Positions 35,883-43,159 of a DNA stretch of 64,000 bases are shown piece by piece. Position 1 is the stretch's first letter. Each line of letters begins with the position of its first letter. The notes under the pieces are model-generated. The model saw only the letters and a program-made list of their open reading frames with translations, was not told the DNA's origin and ran no database searches. Both the position numbers and the translations under genes were made by a program. The stretch comes from CAYPKW01 sp964411425 (GTDB lineage: Bacteria > Pseudomonadota > Alphaproteobacteria > Dongiales > Dongiaceae): positions 1 to 64,000 of the forward strand of contig CAYPKW010000001.1 of assembly GCA_964411425.1 (NCBI GenBank), written 5' to 3'.

Positions 35883-36564
35883 CCTCGAGCTCGAAGCCAT
35901 TCGGCTCAGTCTGCGCGTCGCCTTGTGGAGCGTCGCCGCCAGCCTGCCGCTTGGGTTGTTGGTCGCCTGGCTTCTGGCGCGCTGCCGCTTCCCCGGGCGG
36001 CTGCTGCTCGATGGCCTCGTGCATCTGCCCTTGGTGGTGCCGCCGGTGGTGGTGGGCTACGTGCTGCTGCTGCTGTTCGGCCGCCAGGGCCCCATCGGCG
36101 GCTGGCTTTACGACGTCTTCGGCGTCACGCTCATCTTCACTTGGCGGGGTGCCGCGCTCGCCGCCGCCGTGATGGCGTTTCCGCTCATGGTGCGGGCCAT
36201 GCGGCTGTCGCTGGAGGCGGTCGATCGGCGCCTGGAGGCGGCGGCGCGCACCCTGGGCGCCGGGCCGTTCGACGCCTTCGCCACCGTCACCCTGCCGCTG
36301 ATGGCGCCGGGCGTGCTGGTCGGCGCCGTGCTCGCCTTCGCCCGCAGCCTGGGCGAATTCGGCGCCACCATCACGTTCGTCGCCAACATTCCCGGCGAGA
36401 CGCGCACGCTGCCGATGACGATCTACACCCTCACCCAGACGCCCGGCGGCGACGCGGCGGCCTTGCGGCTCTGCCTCATCTCCGTCGCCTTGGCCCTGGT
36501 GGCGCTGGCCGCTTCCGAGGTGTTGGCGCGGCGCCTCGCCCGGCGGATCGGACGCGATGCTTGA
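35869..36564 (+). CDS. modB: Molybdate ABC transporter permease
   Basis: Permease of 231 residues with about five membrane segments. The start of the ORF proper (LTDLELEAIRLSLRVALWS) and the conserved loop LEAAARTLGAGPFDAFATVTLPLMAPG, including the EAA motif, are typical of ModB. ARSLGEFGATITFVANIPGET is a further ModB signature. I used the ATG at 35869, which overlaps the modA stop; the frame is open further upstream but lies inside modA. modC overlaps by 8 bp. Confidence 0.93.
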   Translation: MTLTDLELEAIRLSLRVALWSVAASLPLGLLVAWLLARCRFPGRLLLDGLVHLPLVVPPVVVGYVLLLLFGRQGPIGGWLYDVFGVTLIFTWRGAALAAAVMAFPLMVRAMRLSLEAVDRRLEAAARTLGAGPFDAFATVTLPLMAPGVLVGAVLAFARSLGEFGATITFVANIPGETRTLPMTIYTLTQTPGGDAAALRLCLISVALALVALAASEVLARRLARRIGRDA

Positions 36565-37642
36565 AGTCGCGGTCAGCCGCCGGCAAGGCGACTTCCGCCT
36601 CGAGGTGGCGTTCGAGGCGCCCGGCCAAGGCATCGTCGCCTTGTTCGGCAAGTCGGGCGCCGGCAAGACCTCGGTGATCGACATGCTGGCCGGCCTCGCG
36701 CAACCCGAGCGCGGCCGCATCGCGGTCGACGGCGCGACGCTGTTCGACAGCGCGGCCGGCGTCGACCTGCCGCCCGAGCGCCGCCGGCTCGGTTACGTGT
36801 TCCAGGAAGGCCGATTATTCCCCCATCTCGACGTGCGGGCGAACCTGCTCTATGGGTTCCGGCGCAGGCTGGCGGCCGAGCGCCCGATCGGGCTCGATCG
36901 GGTGGTGGAACTGCTGGGACTCGGCGCGCTCCTGGACCGTAGGCCGAACAATCTTTCCGGCGGCGAGAAGCAGCGCGTGGCGATCGGCCGCGCGCTGCTC
37001 GCCAATCCGCGCCTGCTGCTGATGGACGAGCCGCTCGCCTCTCTCGATGCCGCGCGCAAGGAGGAGATTCTGCCCTTCATCGAGCAACTGCGCGATCTCG
37101 GGGTCCCCATCGTCTACGTCAGCCACGACTCGGCCGAGCTTCTCCGCCTGGCCGACACGGTGGTGCTGATGGCGGACGGCCGGGTCGCCGCGACCGGCCC
37201 GGTCGAGGACATCCTGGGGCGCCTCGACCTGCGGCCGCTCACCGGCGTTCACGAAGCCGGCGCGGTGCTGCGCGCCCGGGTCGCGCGCCACGACGAGGCG
37301 TTTCAGCTCACCCATCTGGAGTTCGCCGGCGGCGAGCTGCATGTCGCCCGCATCGACCTGCCGGTGGGCACCGGCGTGCGCGTGCGCGTTAGCGCCCGCG
37401 ACGTGTCGCTCGCGCTGGAGCCGCCGCGGGGCATCAGCATCATCAACGTGTTTCGCGGCAGCGTCGTCGAGCTCGCCCCCGGCGGCGGTCCTCATGTGGA
37501 CGTTCGGGTGGACGTGGGAACGCCGCTCTGGGCCCGCGTCACGCGGCGCTCCGCGCACGATCTTGGGCTGGCGCCCAGCCTCGGCGTCTATGTCCTGGTC
37601 AAGGGCGTCGCGATCGACGCGCGCAGCCTAGGGCGCACGTAG
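36557..37642 (+). CDS. modC: Molybdate ABC transporter ATPase
   Basis: ATPase of 361 residues. Walker A is GKSGAGKTS, the signature LSGGEKQRVAIGRAL, Walker B LLLMDEPLASLD, followed by the EILPFIEQLRDLGVPIVYVSHD stretch typical of ModC. The C-terminal 100 residues form a TOBE (molybdate-binding) domain (TGVRVRVSARDVSLALE). It completes modABC, all overlapping. No ModE regulator or molybdenum-cofactor riboswitch was found upstream. The acidic TadE-like gene converges after a gap of 66 bp without a clear terminator. Confidence 0.94.
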   Translation: MLEVAVSRRQGDFRLEVAFEAPGQGIVALFGKSGAGKTSVIDMLAGLAQPERGRIAVDGATLFDSAAGVDLPPERRRLGYVFQEGRLFPHLDVRANLLYGFRRRLAAERPIGLDRVVELLGLGALLDRRPNNLSGGEKQRVAIGRALLANPRLLLMDEPLASLDAARKEEILPFIEQLRDLGVPIVYVSHDSAELLRLADTVVLMADGRVAATGPVEDILGRLDLRPLTGVHEAGAVLRARVARHDEAFQLTHLEFAGGELHVARIDLPVGTGVRVRVSARDVSLALEPPRGISIINVFRGSVVELAPGGGPHVDVRVDVGTPLWARVTRRSAHDLGLAPSLGVYVLVKGVAIDARSLGRT

Positions 37643-37708
37643 CCGGGCTGACCGCTTGCGCGCAGGCGAACCCGGGGGCGGCGGTCGAACGGCCTCGTCG
37701 CCGCCGGC

Positions 37709-38599
37709 CTATTCGTCCCCCTCATCGTCTTCGTCGCCCTCGTCGCCTTCGTTGCCCTCGTTGTTCTCGTTGCCCTCGTCGGCGTCGTCGATGAAGCACT
37801 CCACCGCGCCGACAGCGCCGGGCTCGTCGCCCTCGTCGTCCTCGTTCCCTTCGTCGCCCTCGTCGTTCTCGTCGCCTTCGTCGAGCTCGTCGCCCTCGTC
37901 GCCTTCGTCTAGTTCATCGCCCTCGTCGCCCTCGTCGCCCTCGTCGTTCTCGTCGAACTCATCGTCCTCGTCGCCCTCGTCAGCTTCGTCGCCTTCGTCC
38001 GCTTCGTCGCCCTCGTCGTCCTCGTCGAGTTCGTCCCCTTCGTTGGCCTCGTCGCCCTCGTCGGCCTCGTCGTCCTCGTTGCCCTCGTTGCCCTCGTCCT
38101 GGCCGCCGCCGCCGGCCGGCTCGTCTCCTTCGTTGTCCTCGTCGTTCTCGTCGTCCTCGTCCCCCTCGTCGCCTTCGTCGCCCTCGTCGCCGTTGCCGCC
38201 GGTGCCGGTGCCGGTGCCGGTCGCGTCCGAAGTGCAGGTCCAGCCCGTGCCCACGCCCGGATCTTCGGGTAACGGTACGCGGGACCGTCCTTCCAGCTTG
38301 AGGAACCCTTCCCCGAAGGTGATGAGACCGCCCATCAAATCGAACTGGGTCACGGTCGAGACGGTCACGAAGTCCACCCCGCCCACCTCGTCCCAGACCA
38401 CGTTGACGCCCATGTCGTTCGGATTCATGCCGGCGACGTTGGCCCGCGCCGCCTCGACCAACTCGGGGCCGGTGAGCTCGGCGTCGGTCATGGCCAAGCG
38501 GCTCGCTTCCTCGGCCGCGTATTGAATGCTGTTCTGTTTCCAGTGGGCGCGGCCGAACTCGACGATGCCGACGATGGCGGCGAGGAGCACCGGCAGCAC
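37709..38599 (-). CDS. TadE-like protein with long acidic repeat tail
   Basis: A TadE-like pseudopilin fused to an extreme acidic tail. Residues 1-110 match the TadE pattern (VGIVEFGRAHWKQNSIQYAA, then FLKLEGRSRVPL). From about residue 137 to the end at 296 nearly every residue is Asp, Glu, Gly or Asn in GDE, DDE and NEGDE units, which may bind cations or be exposed at the surface. The start is uncertain. The GTG at 38599 lies inside the predicted membrane helix; the same frame reads GGERGVAGVEFAF immediately upstream, as real TadE proteins do, yet has no ATG, GTG or TTG before an in-frame TAA at 38672-38674. The gene ends the minus-strand pilin-like cluster. Confidence 0.75.
   Translation of the reverse strand: MLPVLLAAIVGIVEFGRAHWKQNSIQYAAEEASRLAMTDAELTGPELVEAARANVAGMNPNDMGVNVVWDEVGGVDFVTVSTVTQFDLMGGLITFGEGFLKLEGRSRVPLPEDPGVGTGWTCTSDATGTGTGTGGNGDEGDEGDEGDEDDENDEDNEGDEPAGGGGQDEGNEGNEDDEADEGDEANEGDELDEDDEGDEADEGDEADEGDEDDEFDENDEGDEGDEGDELDEGDEGDELDEGDENDEGDEGNEDDEGDEPGAVGAVECFIDDADEGNENNEGNEGDEGDEDDEGDE
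37712..38191 (-). repeat. Codon-level acidic minisatellite (Gly-Asp-Glu tract)
   Basis: About 480 bp of imperfect GAC-GAG-GGC and related triplets, seen on the plus strand as repeated CTCGTCGCC and TCGTCCTCG. It codes for the acidic tail of the TadE-like protein. Codon-level variation between units (GAC/GAG/AAC) suggests expansion by slippage followed by drift. The repeat should be prone to length change and to assembly error. Confidence 0.85.
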
Positions 38600-38788
38600 G
38601 AAGGCGAACTCGACGCCCGCGACGCCCCGTTCGCCGCCGATATTCTTCGGCGGCAGGAGGCGCTTGCCTCGTTATTGCCTAAAGTGCGCGCCGTCCTCTC
38701 GGCGCCGCCCCGGCCCCGACCGGCCAGCAGCGCGAATATTCTTGCTCATGGTCGATGCGCTTCCGGGTTGTCGCGCTCGTGCCTGCGC

Positions 38789-39283
38789 CTACTGGGTGCG
38801 AAAGCTCGCCACGCCCGACAGCGTCAGGGTGCTCGGCAGGCCGGGATACGGAAACATGGTGCTGTAGGGCTTGCTGACCGTGATCTCGACGTACCGGTTG
38901 AACGGCGTGTTGCCGGGGCAGATTCCCGTCGCGCAGGACACGACCGTGCCGTTGCTGCACCGGCACGCCGGCAAGTCGGTCACGGTCAATTCGCCGGCGT
39001 CGAGCCGGGTCGACAGCAGCACGGCGTCGAGAAGACCCGCGTCGTCGTCCGGATTGATCAGCGCGTACTGGCCCCCGGCCCGCGCGGCGCTGCGCAGCGC
39101 CATGGTCTGATAGGCGCCGAGGCCGAAGTCGAACAACCCGATCATGATCACCATGGCGGTCGGCAGGATGAGGGCGAACTCGACGGCCGCGACGCCGCGG
39201 CTGGCCCCCAAGATGGCCCACATCCGCCGGCCGAGGGCCGAAGCAACGCCGCGCAGCGGTCGGTCGCGCATTGGCTGCCTCAT
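38789..39283 (-). CDS. TadE-like minor pilin
   Basis: Pseudopilin-like protein of 164 residues. After a basic N-terminus it shows the TadE helix ASRGVAAVEFALILPTAMVI, in which a short polar segment before the hydrophobic helix resembles a prepilin cleavage region. The C-terminal half contains two pairs of cysteines (PACRCSNG and SCATGICPG) that could form disulfides. The ATG overlaps the stop of the TadG-like gene by 4 bp. It would be processed and exported through the Tad machinery encoded divergently. Confidence 0.8.
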   Translation of the reverse strand: MRQPMRDRPLRGVASALGRRMWAILGASRGVAAVEFALILPTAMVIMIGLFDFGLGAYQTMALRSAARAGGQYALINPDDDAGLLDAVLLSTRLDAGELTVTDLPACRCSNGTVVSCATGICPGNTPFNRYVEITVSKPYSTMFPYPGLPSTLTLSGVASFRTQ

Positions 39284-40590
39284 TCGACCAGATGAACGCT
39301 ATAGACGTTGGCCGGCTCGAGGCCGAGAGCGCCGCATTCAGTGTCGTCGATGGCGGAGTTGCCCACGAACTGGATGATGCGCGCGATGATCTGCGTGCAC
39401 TCGGAGGCGTTGATGCCGTTGTTGCCGGCGAAATTCACCTGCTGGTTCGGGAAATAGAGCGCGCCAGTGATGTTCATCGTGCTGCCGCCGTTGAAGTTGT
39501 TGATCAGGTTGCTGGCGCTCGGCGCGCGCCGATCCTGGTAGAACAAGATGCCCGCGAAATCGCCGCTGGGGGGCGCCGTGAGCTCGACGGTGGCGCCGCC
39601 GTTGATGAAGACGCGGCCGATCTCGCTCACCGGCTGGCCCGCCTGGCGGGTCAGCACGATGGTGACGCCGCTGGTGCCGACGACACAGGTGGGACAATCG
39701 ACGGTTGCGCTCGAATTGACGTCGAAATCGCCGCCGTCGAGGTAATAGGTGCCGGGTGTCAAATGCGCCGTGCCGCGGATGCGCATGCCGCCGCAATAGA
39801 CGCCGGGGCTGAGCGTCCGCGTGGCTGGCGGGGCGATCGTCAGATTGGTCTCGAGGCAGCCCGCGAAGGCCGGGACCGTCAGGTCGGCGTAGGGGTCGGG
39901 CAGCGGCCAGGCGTGCGTCATGTTGTCCTCGGCGGTCGTCAGGATGCCGCCGCCGTCGACCTCGATGCCGCCGAACGTGAACAGATACTCGGCCAGGACA
40001 TCGGCGCTGCCGCCGATGTTGATGGCGGCGGGGTCCGACGAATTCGCGGCGATGACGCAGCCGGGAACGATCGTGGTGTTGCTGCCGGTGAAGTTCGTGG
40101 CGTTCTGCGCCGTCGGATCGAGCGACAGGATGCACGCCTTGCCGTCGACCTCGAGCGCCGCCACGCCGCGCGTCGCGACATTCATGCCCCCGTCGAGCAG
40201 AATGCTCGACAGGAAGAGCTGTTTCTCCTTATCGATCAGCACCTCGACGGCGGTGGTATTGGCGACGTTCGGGCCGGAGGTGGGCGGATTGTTGACGACG
40301 ATCGAGCCGCCGCCCTCGTAGCCGTTGTCCTCGGCGGCGCTCGCGGCGGCGGCATTCATGGCGGTGGACGAATTGCCGCGCGCCTTTTCCCACGCCGCCG
40401 CGATGGCGCCGGCGTCGGCCATGGTCTGCTGGCCGCGGCGATACTGATACCAGGTGCCGACGTCCACTCCCAGCCCCGCCAGCATGAGGATCACGGGGAG
40501 CGTGGCGCCGAACAAGACGAACGTCGCCCCCGAGCGCTCGCGCCATAGGGCGGCAAGGTGATGTTGCAACGATTTTACGGGGCCGGTCAT
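39280..40590 (-). CDS. TadG-like pilus-assembly protein
   Basis: A 436-residue protein with an N-terminal membrane anchor (SGATFVLFGATLPVILMLAG) followed by VDVGTWYQYRRGQQTMADAGAIAAA, the Tad/TadG N-terminal pattern. The rest is a large extracytoplasmic region rich in Gly, Asn and Thr with regular beta-strand-like stretches (GTYYLDGGDFDVNSSATVDC) and at least eight cysteines. The classic von Willebrand domain of some TadG proteins is not evident. It sits between two TadE-like genes on the minus strand. Confidence 0.78.
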   Translation of the reverse strand: MTGPVKSLQHHLAALWRERSGATFVLFGATLPVILMLAGLGVDVGTWYQYRRGQQTMADAGAIAAAWEKARGNSSTAMNAAAASAAEDNGYEGGGSIVVNNPPTSGPNVANTTAVEVLIDKEKQLFLSSILLDGGMNVATRGVAALEVDGKACILSLDPTAQNATNFTGSNTTIVPGCVIAANSSDPAAINIGGSADVLAEYLFTFGGIEVDGGGILTTAEDNMTHAWPLPDPYADLTVPAFAGCLETNLTIAPPATRTLSPGVYCGGMRIRGTAHLTPGTYYLDGGDFDVNSSATVDCPTCVVGTSGVTIVLTRQAGQPVSEIGRVFINGGATVELTAPPSGDFAGILFYQDRRAPSASNLINNFNGGSTMNITGALYFPNQQVNFAGNNGINASECTQIIARIIQFVGNSAIDDTECGALGLEPANVYSVHLVE

Positions 40591-40962
40591 GTCGATGTTC
40601 CGATGCCTTGTGCGCGGCGCCGCACGCGGGCGCGAGCCGTCGATCCGATACGGTACGGACCGAGCGTTAAGAAGTTATTGTCGATCCTGGGAAACCCGAG
40701 GCCGCGGCCGACCCGTCGCTCCGTCGAGCCGCCTGTCCGAGAGGAAGCGCGTTGCCGGCGCATGATGCTGCTATACCTGAACTCACTTCGCGATTTCGTT
40801 GAATTCTATCGCACAAGACACGAGTAATGTCAAGACTCAACAATCAAATAGACAAGTAAATACAAGTTTATATTCACGTTGTATTTGAGATAATCTCCCG
40901 CGGCATTCGCCAACCGGCCGCCCGCGGCCGGGCCGCCGCGGCACGGCGGGCCGCGGCAGGCC
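40591..40962. other. Gap between TadE and TadG genes
   Basis: A 372 bp interval. Next to the TadE stop it is very GC-rich with a possible hairpin (GCCGCGG at 40935-40941 with CCGCGGC at 40951-40957). From about 40790 to 40900 it becomes AT-rich. On the minus strand TTGACA at 40828-40833 followed after 17 bases by GATAGA could be a promoter for the TadG operon, though the minus-10 is weak. A 58-codon minus-strand ORF (40587-40763) has no recognisable features and I do not regard it as a gene. No Flp pilin is encoded here. Confidence 0.4.
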
Positions 40963-41394
40963 TCAGCCGAGCGGCACCCGCGACCTGCCGGTGAGCGTGA
41001 TCGGCGCGTCGCCGAACACCGACAGCAAGGTGAGAAATCCGAATTCGTGGCTGGCGGTAATGGTGACGAAGTCGACCGACCCCGCGACTTCCGGGGTGAC
41101 GTTCACCGCGACCTCGCCGGGCGCCACCCCGGCGGCGTTCTCCTGCACCACGGCGGTCAGCTCCGCCGTGGTGGCCGCCACGTGCGTCATCGCGTAGCGG
41201 CCGGCTTCCTCGACCGCGTACTGAAGCGTGAGCTGCAGCCACCAGGCGCGGCCGAACTCCGCCACGCCCATGATGGCCATCAGCAGCAAGGGCACCACGA
41301 GGGCGAATTCGACGGCCGCGTTGCCGCCGACGGCGGCGCGCCGCCGGCGCACACTTGGTCCGGCCGCATTGGTCGCGCTGATCCTGTTTGTCAT
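40963..41394 (-). CDS. TadE-like minor pilin
   Basis: Pseudopilin-like protein of 143 residues. The signature is VGGNAAVEFALVVPLLLMAI followed by GVAEFGRAWWLQLTLQYAVEEAGRYAMT, an excellent TadE match. The C-terminal part (VDFVTITASHEFGFLT) is like the middle of the acidic TadE-like protein, so the two are probably paralogues. I chose the ATG at 41394 because the best promoter ends only 7 bp before it, which would give a leaderless transcript. An ATG seven codons upstream (41415) is possible but would lie inside that promoter. It is the first gene of the minus-strand pilin cluster. Confidence 0.85.
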   Translation of the reverse strand: MTNRISATNAAGPSVRRRRAAVGGNAAVEFALVVPLLLMAIMGVAEFGRAWWLQLTLQYAVEEAGRYAMTHVAATTAELTAVVQENAAGVAPGEVAVNVTPEVAGSVDFVTITASHEFGFLTLLSVFGDAPITLTGRSRVPLG

Positions 41395-41696
41395 GCGCCG
41401 TAGTATAGCAGTCATCCGAGGAAAGTCAATCGTGACCAGAAGTATTCTTAGGGTGGTTTTAGAAACATTTAATTAATACTATCGTTAATCGCTCGACGAG
41501 GCGCGGCGCCGACCGCCGCCGGGTGCTCCGGCGGCGCCCTCACCGCCGCCCCCGGATGCGACGGAATATTAACCAAATGACAACCATTCCGCTGCTATTC
41601 GATAGGGGCGCCCTGTGTGTCGCCACGGATCGGCGGGCGTCGGCGGCGTTCTTTCGGTCGGCTTTCGCGAACGGTTGAGGAGCGGCAAGGCCACGC
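41395..41696. other. Divergent promoter region of the two tad operons
   Basis: A 302 bp interval between tadE (minus) and cpaA (plus). It contains the tadE promoter, an AT-rich stretch with TTAATTAA and a further TTAA eight bases on (41469-41488), a 9-bp GC-rich hairpin (41514-41522 with 41528-41536, loop of 5), and a TTAACC at about 41568-41573. The TTAA elements recall CtrA half-sites but none has the exact 7-base spacing. No gene, including any Flp pilin, is visible. Confidence 0.45.
41402..41429 (-). promoter_or_regulatory. Near-consensus sigma70-type promoter of the tadE gene
   Basis: On the minus strand TTGACT (41429-41424), a 16-base spacer and TATACT (41407-41402) form the best promoter-like pair I see in the window. 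The ATG at 41394 begins 7 bases after the minus-10 hexamer, so transcription would start at or one base before the start codon. Spacing and position are direct observations; use of the promoter is inferred. Confidence 0.55.
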
Positions 41697-42197
41697 ATGT
41701 TGATCCACTCGGCCATCGCCACAGGCGTCTTGTTCGCCTTCGCCGGCCTGCTGGTGTACGCGGCGGTCGAGGACGTGCGCCGCTTGATCATTCCCAACAC
41801 GCTGTCTGCGGCGGTCGGCGCGCTCTTCCCCGCCTATGCGTTGAGCGCGGCCGGCCCGGTCGATTGGCTGGGGGCGCTCGCGGTCGGCGCTGGCGCTCTC
41901 GCCGTCGGGTTCCTGCTATTCGCGCGCGGATTTATCGGCGGCGGCGACGCGAAGCTGTTGGCCGCGACCGCGCTGTGGGCGGGTCCGCCGCTCTTGCTGA
42001 CGTTCCTGCTCGTCACTTCGATGGCCGGCGGGGCGGTCGCGCTCGCCATGCTGGCGTACTACCGCCTGCGCCGGCGCGTGGTGGCGTCCGGCGATGCCGC
42101 GCTCGAGCGGCCGGCAGCGAAATTCGAATTGCCCTACGGCGTCGCCATCGCCGTCGGCGGGCTGCAAATCGCCCGTACCTTGATGATCGGAGGTTGA
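41697..42197 (+). CDS. cpaA: Prepilin peptidase (A24 family, CpaA/TadV)
   Basis: Inner-membrane aspartic peptidase of 166 residues with about five segments. The two catalytic aspartates are in AAVEDVRRLIIPN and GGGDAKLLAA, as in the C-terminal half of type IV prepilin peptidases. It lacks the N-terminal methyltransferase domain, which is normal for Tad-type enzymes. It should process Flp pilin and the TadE-type pseudopilins. It begins the plus-strand tad operon, one base before the cpaB start. Confidence 0.92.
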   Translation: MLIHSAIATGVLFAFAGLLVYAAVEDVRRLIIPNTLSAAVGALFPAYALSAAGPVDWLGALAVGAGALAVGFLLFARGFIGGGDAKLLAATALWAGPPLLLTFLLVTSMAGGAVALAMLAYYRLRRRVVASGDAALERPAAKFELPYGVAIAVGGLQIARTLMIGG

Positions 42198-42198
42198 T

Positions 42199-43146
42199 GT
42201 GTTTAACGCTCGCACCGTCGTTCTGGCCGTCGTCGCCCTGTTGATCGCGGGCGTGACGGCGCTCTTCGTGCGCGCCTGGCTGCAAGCCGAAGGCCCGCAA
42301 CCGGCGGTGGAAGCCAGACCCACCGCCGTGCTGGTGGCCAAAATGGACCTGCCCGCGGGCTCGTTTATCAAGGAGGCCGACCTGCGCTGGCAGTCCTGGC
42401 CCAACGAGACGGTCGATCCGAACTACTTGCTCGAAGGCAAGGACGAGCTCGCCGGCCTGAAGGGCGCGGTGGTGCGCCGCGGCATTGCCGCCGGCGAGCC
42501 GATCACCGCCTCGCGCATCGCCAAGCCGGGCGACCGCGGGTTCCTCGCCGCCGTGCTCAAGCCAGGCATGCGCGCCATGTCGATCGGCATCAGCGAAGTG
42601 AGCGGCATCTCGGGGCTGGTGTTCCCCGGCGACCGGGTCGACATCATCCTGACGCACGCGGTCCCCGGCGGCGCGGACGGCATGCCGTTGCGCGCCAGCG
42701 AGACGGTGCTGGAGAACGTGCGCGTGCTCGCCCTCGACCAGAAGCTGAGCGACCAGAAGGGCGAGCCGAAGCTGGCCAGCACCGCCACCATCGAGGTGAC
42801 GCCCAAGCAAGTCGAGATGATCTCGGTCGTGCTCGAGCTCGGGCGGCTGTCGCTCAGCCTGCGCAGCCTTGCCAACGAGGCCGACGAGCAGCTCATCGCC
42901 ACCAGCGTCGCGGAGGAAGAGCTGTTGCGGGAGCTGGCCGGCGAAGAGCCGGACGGCGCGAACGGCGCCCCAGCGGCGTCTCCGCCCAAGGCGGTCGCCG
43001 ACGTCGACGAGATCGCCGAGCCGGAGCGCGGCGTCACCTACACGCTCGACAACGAAGTGAGCCGCCTCATCAGCGGCCCGAAGAACGGCAATCGCAAGAT
43101 TCTGGTAGTCCACGGCAGCACCGCCGTGGAAATCACCGTCGATTAG
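42199..43146 (+). CDS. cpaB: Flp pilus assembly protein CpaB/RcpC
   Basis: Periplasmic pilus assembly factor of 315 residues. An N-terminal membrane segment (RTVVLAVVALLIAGVTALFV) precedes a SAF domain (DLPAGSFIKEADLRWQSWP, then IAAGEPITASRI), followed by the CpaB C-terminal domain (GISGLVFPGDRVDIILTH). The start is GTG with GGAGG five bases upstream. A Glu/Ala/Pro-rich segment around residues 235-265 separates it from a C-terminal strand region. Confidence 0.92.
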   Translation: MFNARTVVLAVVALLIAGVTALFVRAWLQAEGPQPAVEARPTAVLVAKMDLPAGSFIKEADLRWQSWPNETVDPNYLLEGKDELAGLKGAVVRRGIAAGEPITASRIAKPGDRGFLAAVLKPGMRAMSIGISEVSGISGLVFPGDRVDIILTHAVPGGADGMPLRASETVLENVRVLALDQKLSDQKGEPKLASTATIEVTPKQVEMISVVLELGRLSLSLRSLANEADEQLIATSVAEEELLRELAGEEPDGANGAPAASPPKAVADVDEIAEPERGVTYTLDNEVSRLISGPKNGNRKILVVHGSTAVEITVD

Positions 43147-43159
43147 AGGGGGACCTGCC

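Noticed and set aside
37656..38525. Plus-strand 289-residue Ser/Pro-rich ORF
   Set aside because: It is the mirror of the acidic repeat gene on the minus strand; the minus strand has a real TadE domain.
40587..40763. 58-codon minus-strand ORF between tadE and tadG as a pilin gene
   Set aside because: Arg-rich, no hydrophobic helix, no prepilin cleavage motif; probably chance.
40935..40957. GC-rich hairpin behind tadE as a terminator
   Set aside because: The 7-bp stem has no U-tract and the region is so GC-rich that such pairings are expected by chance.
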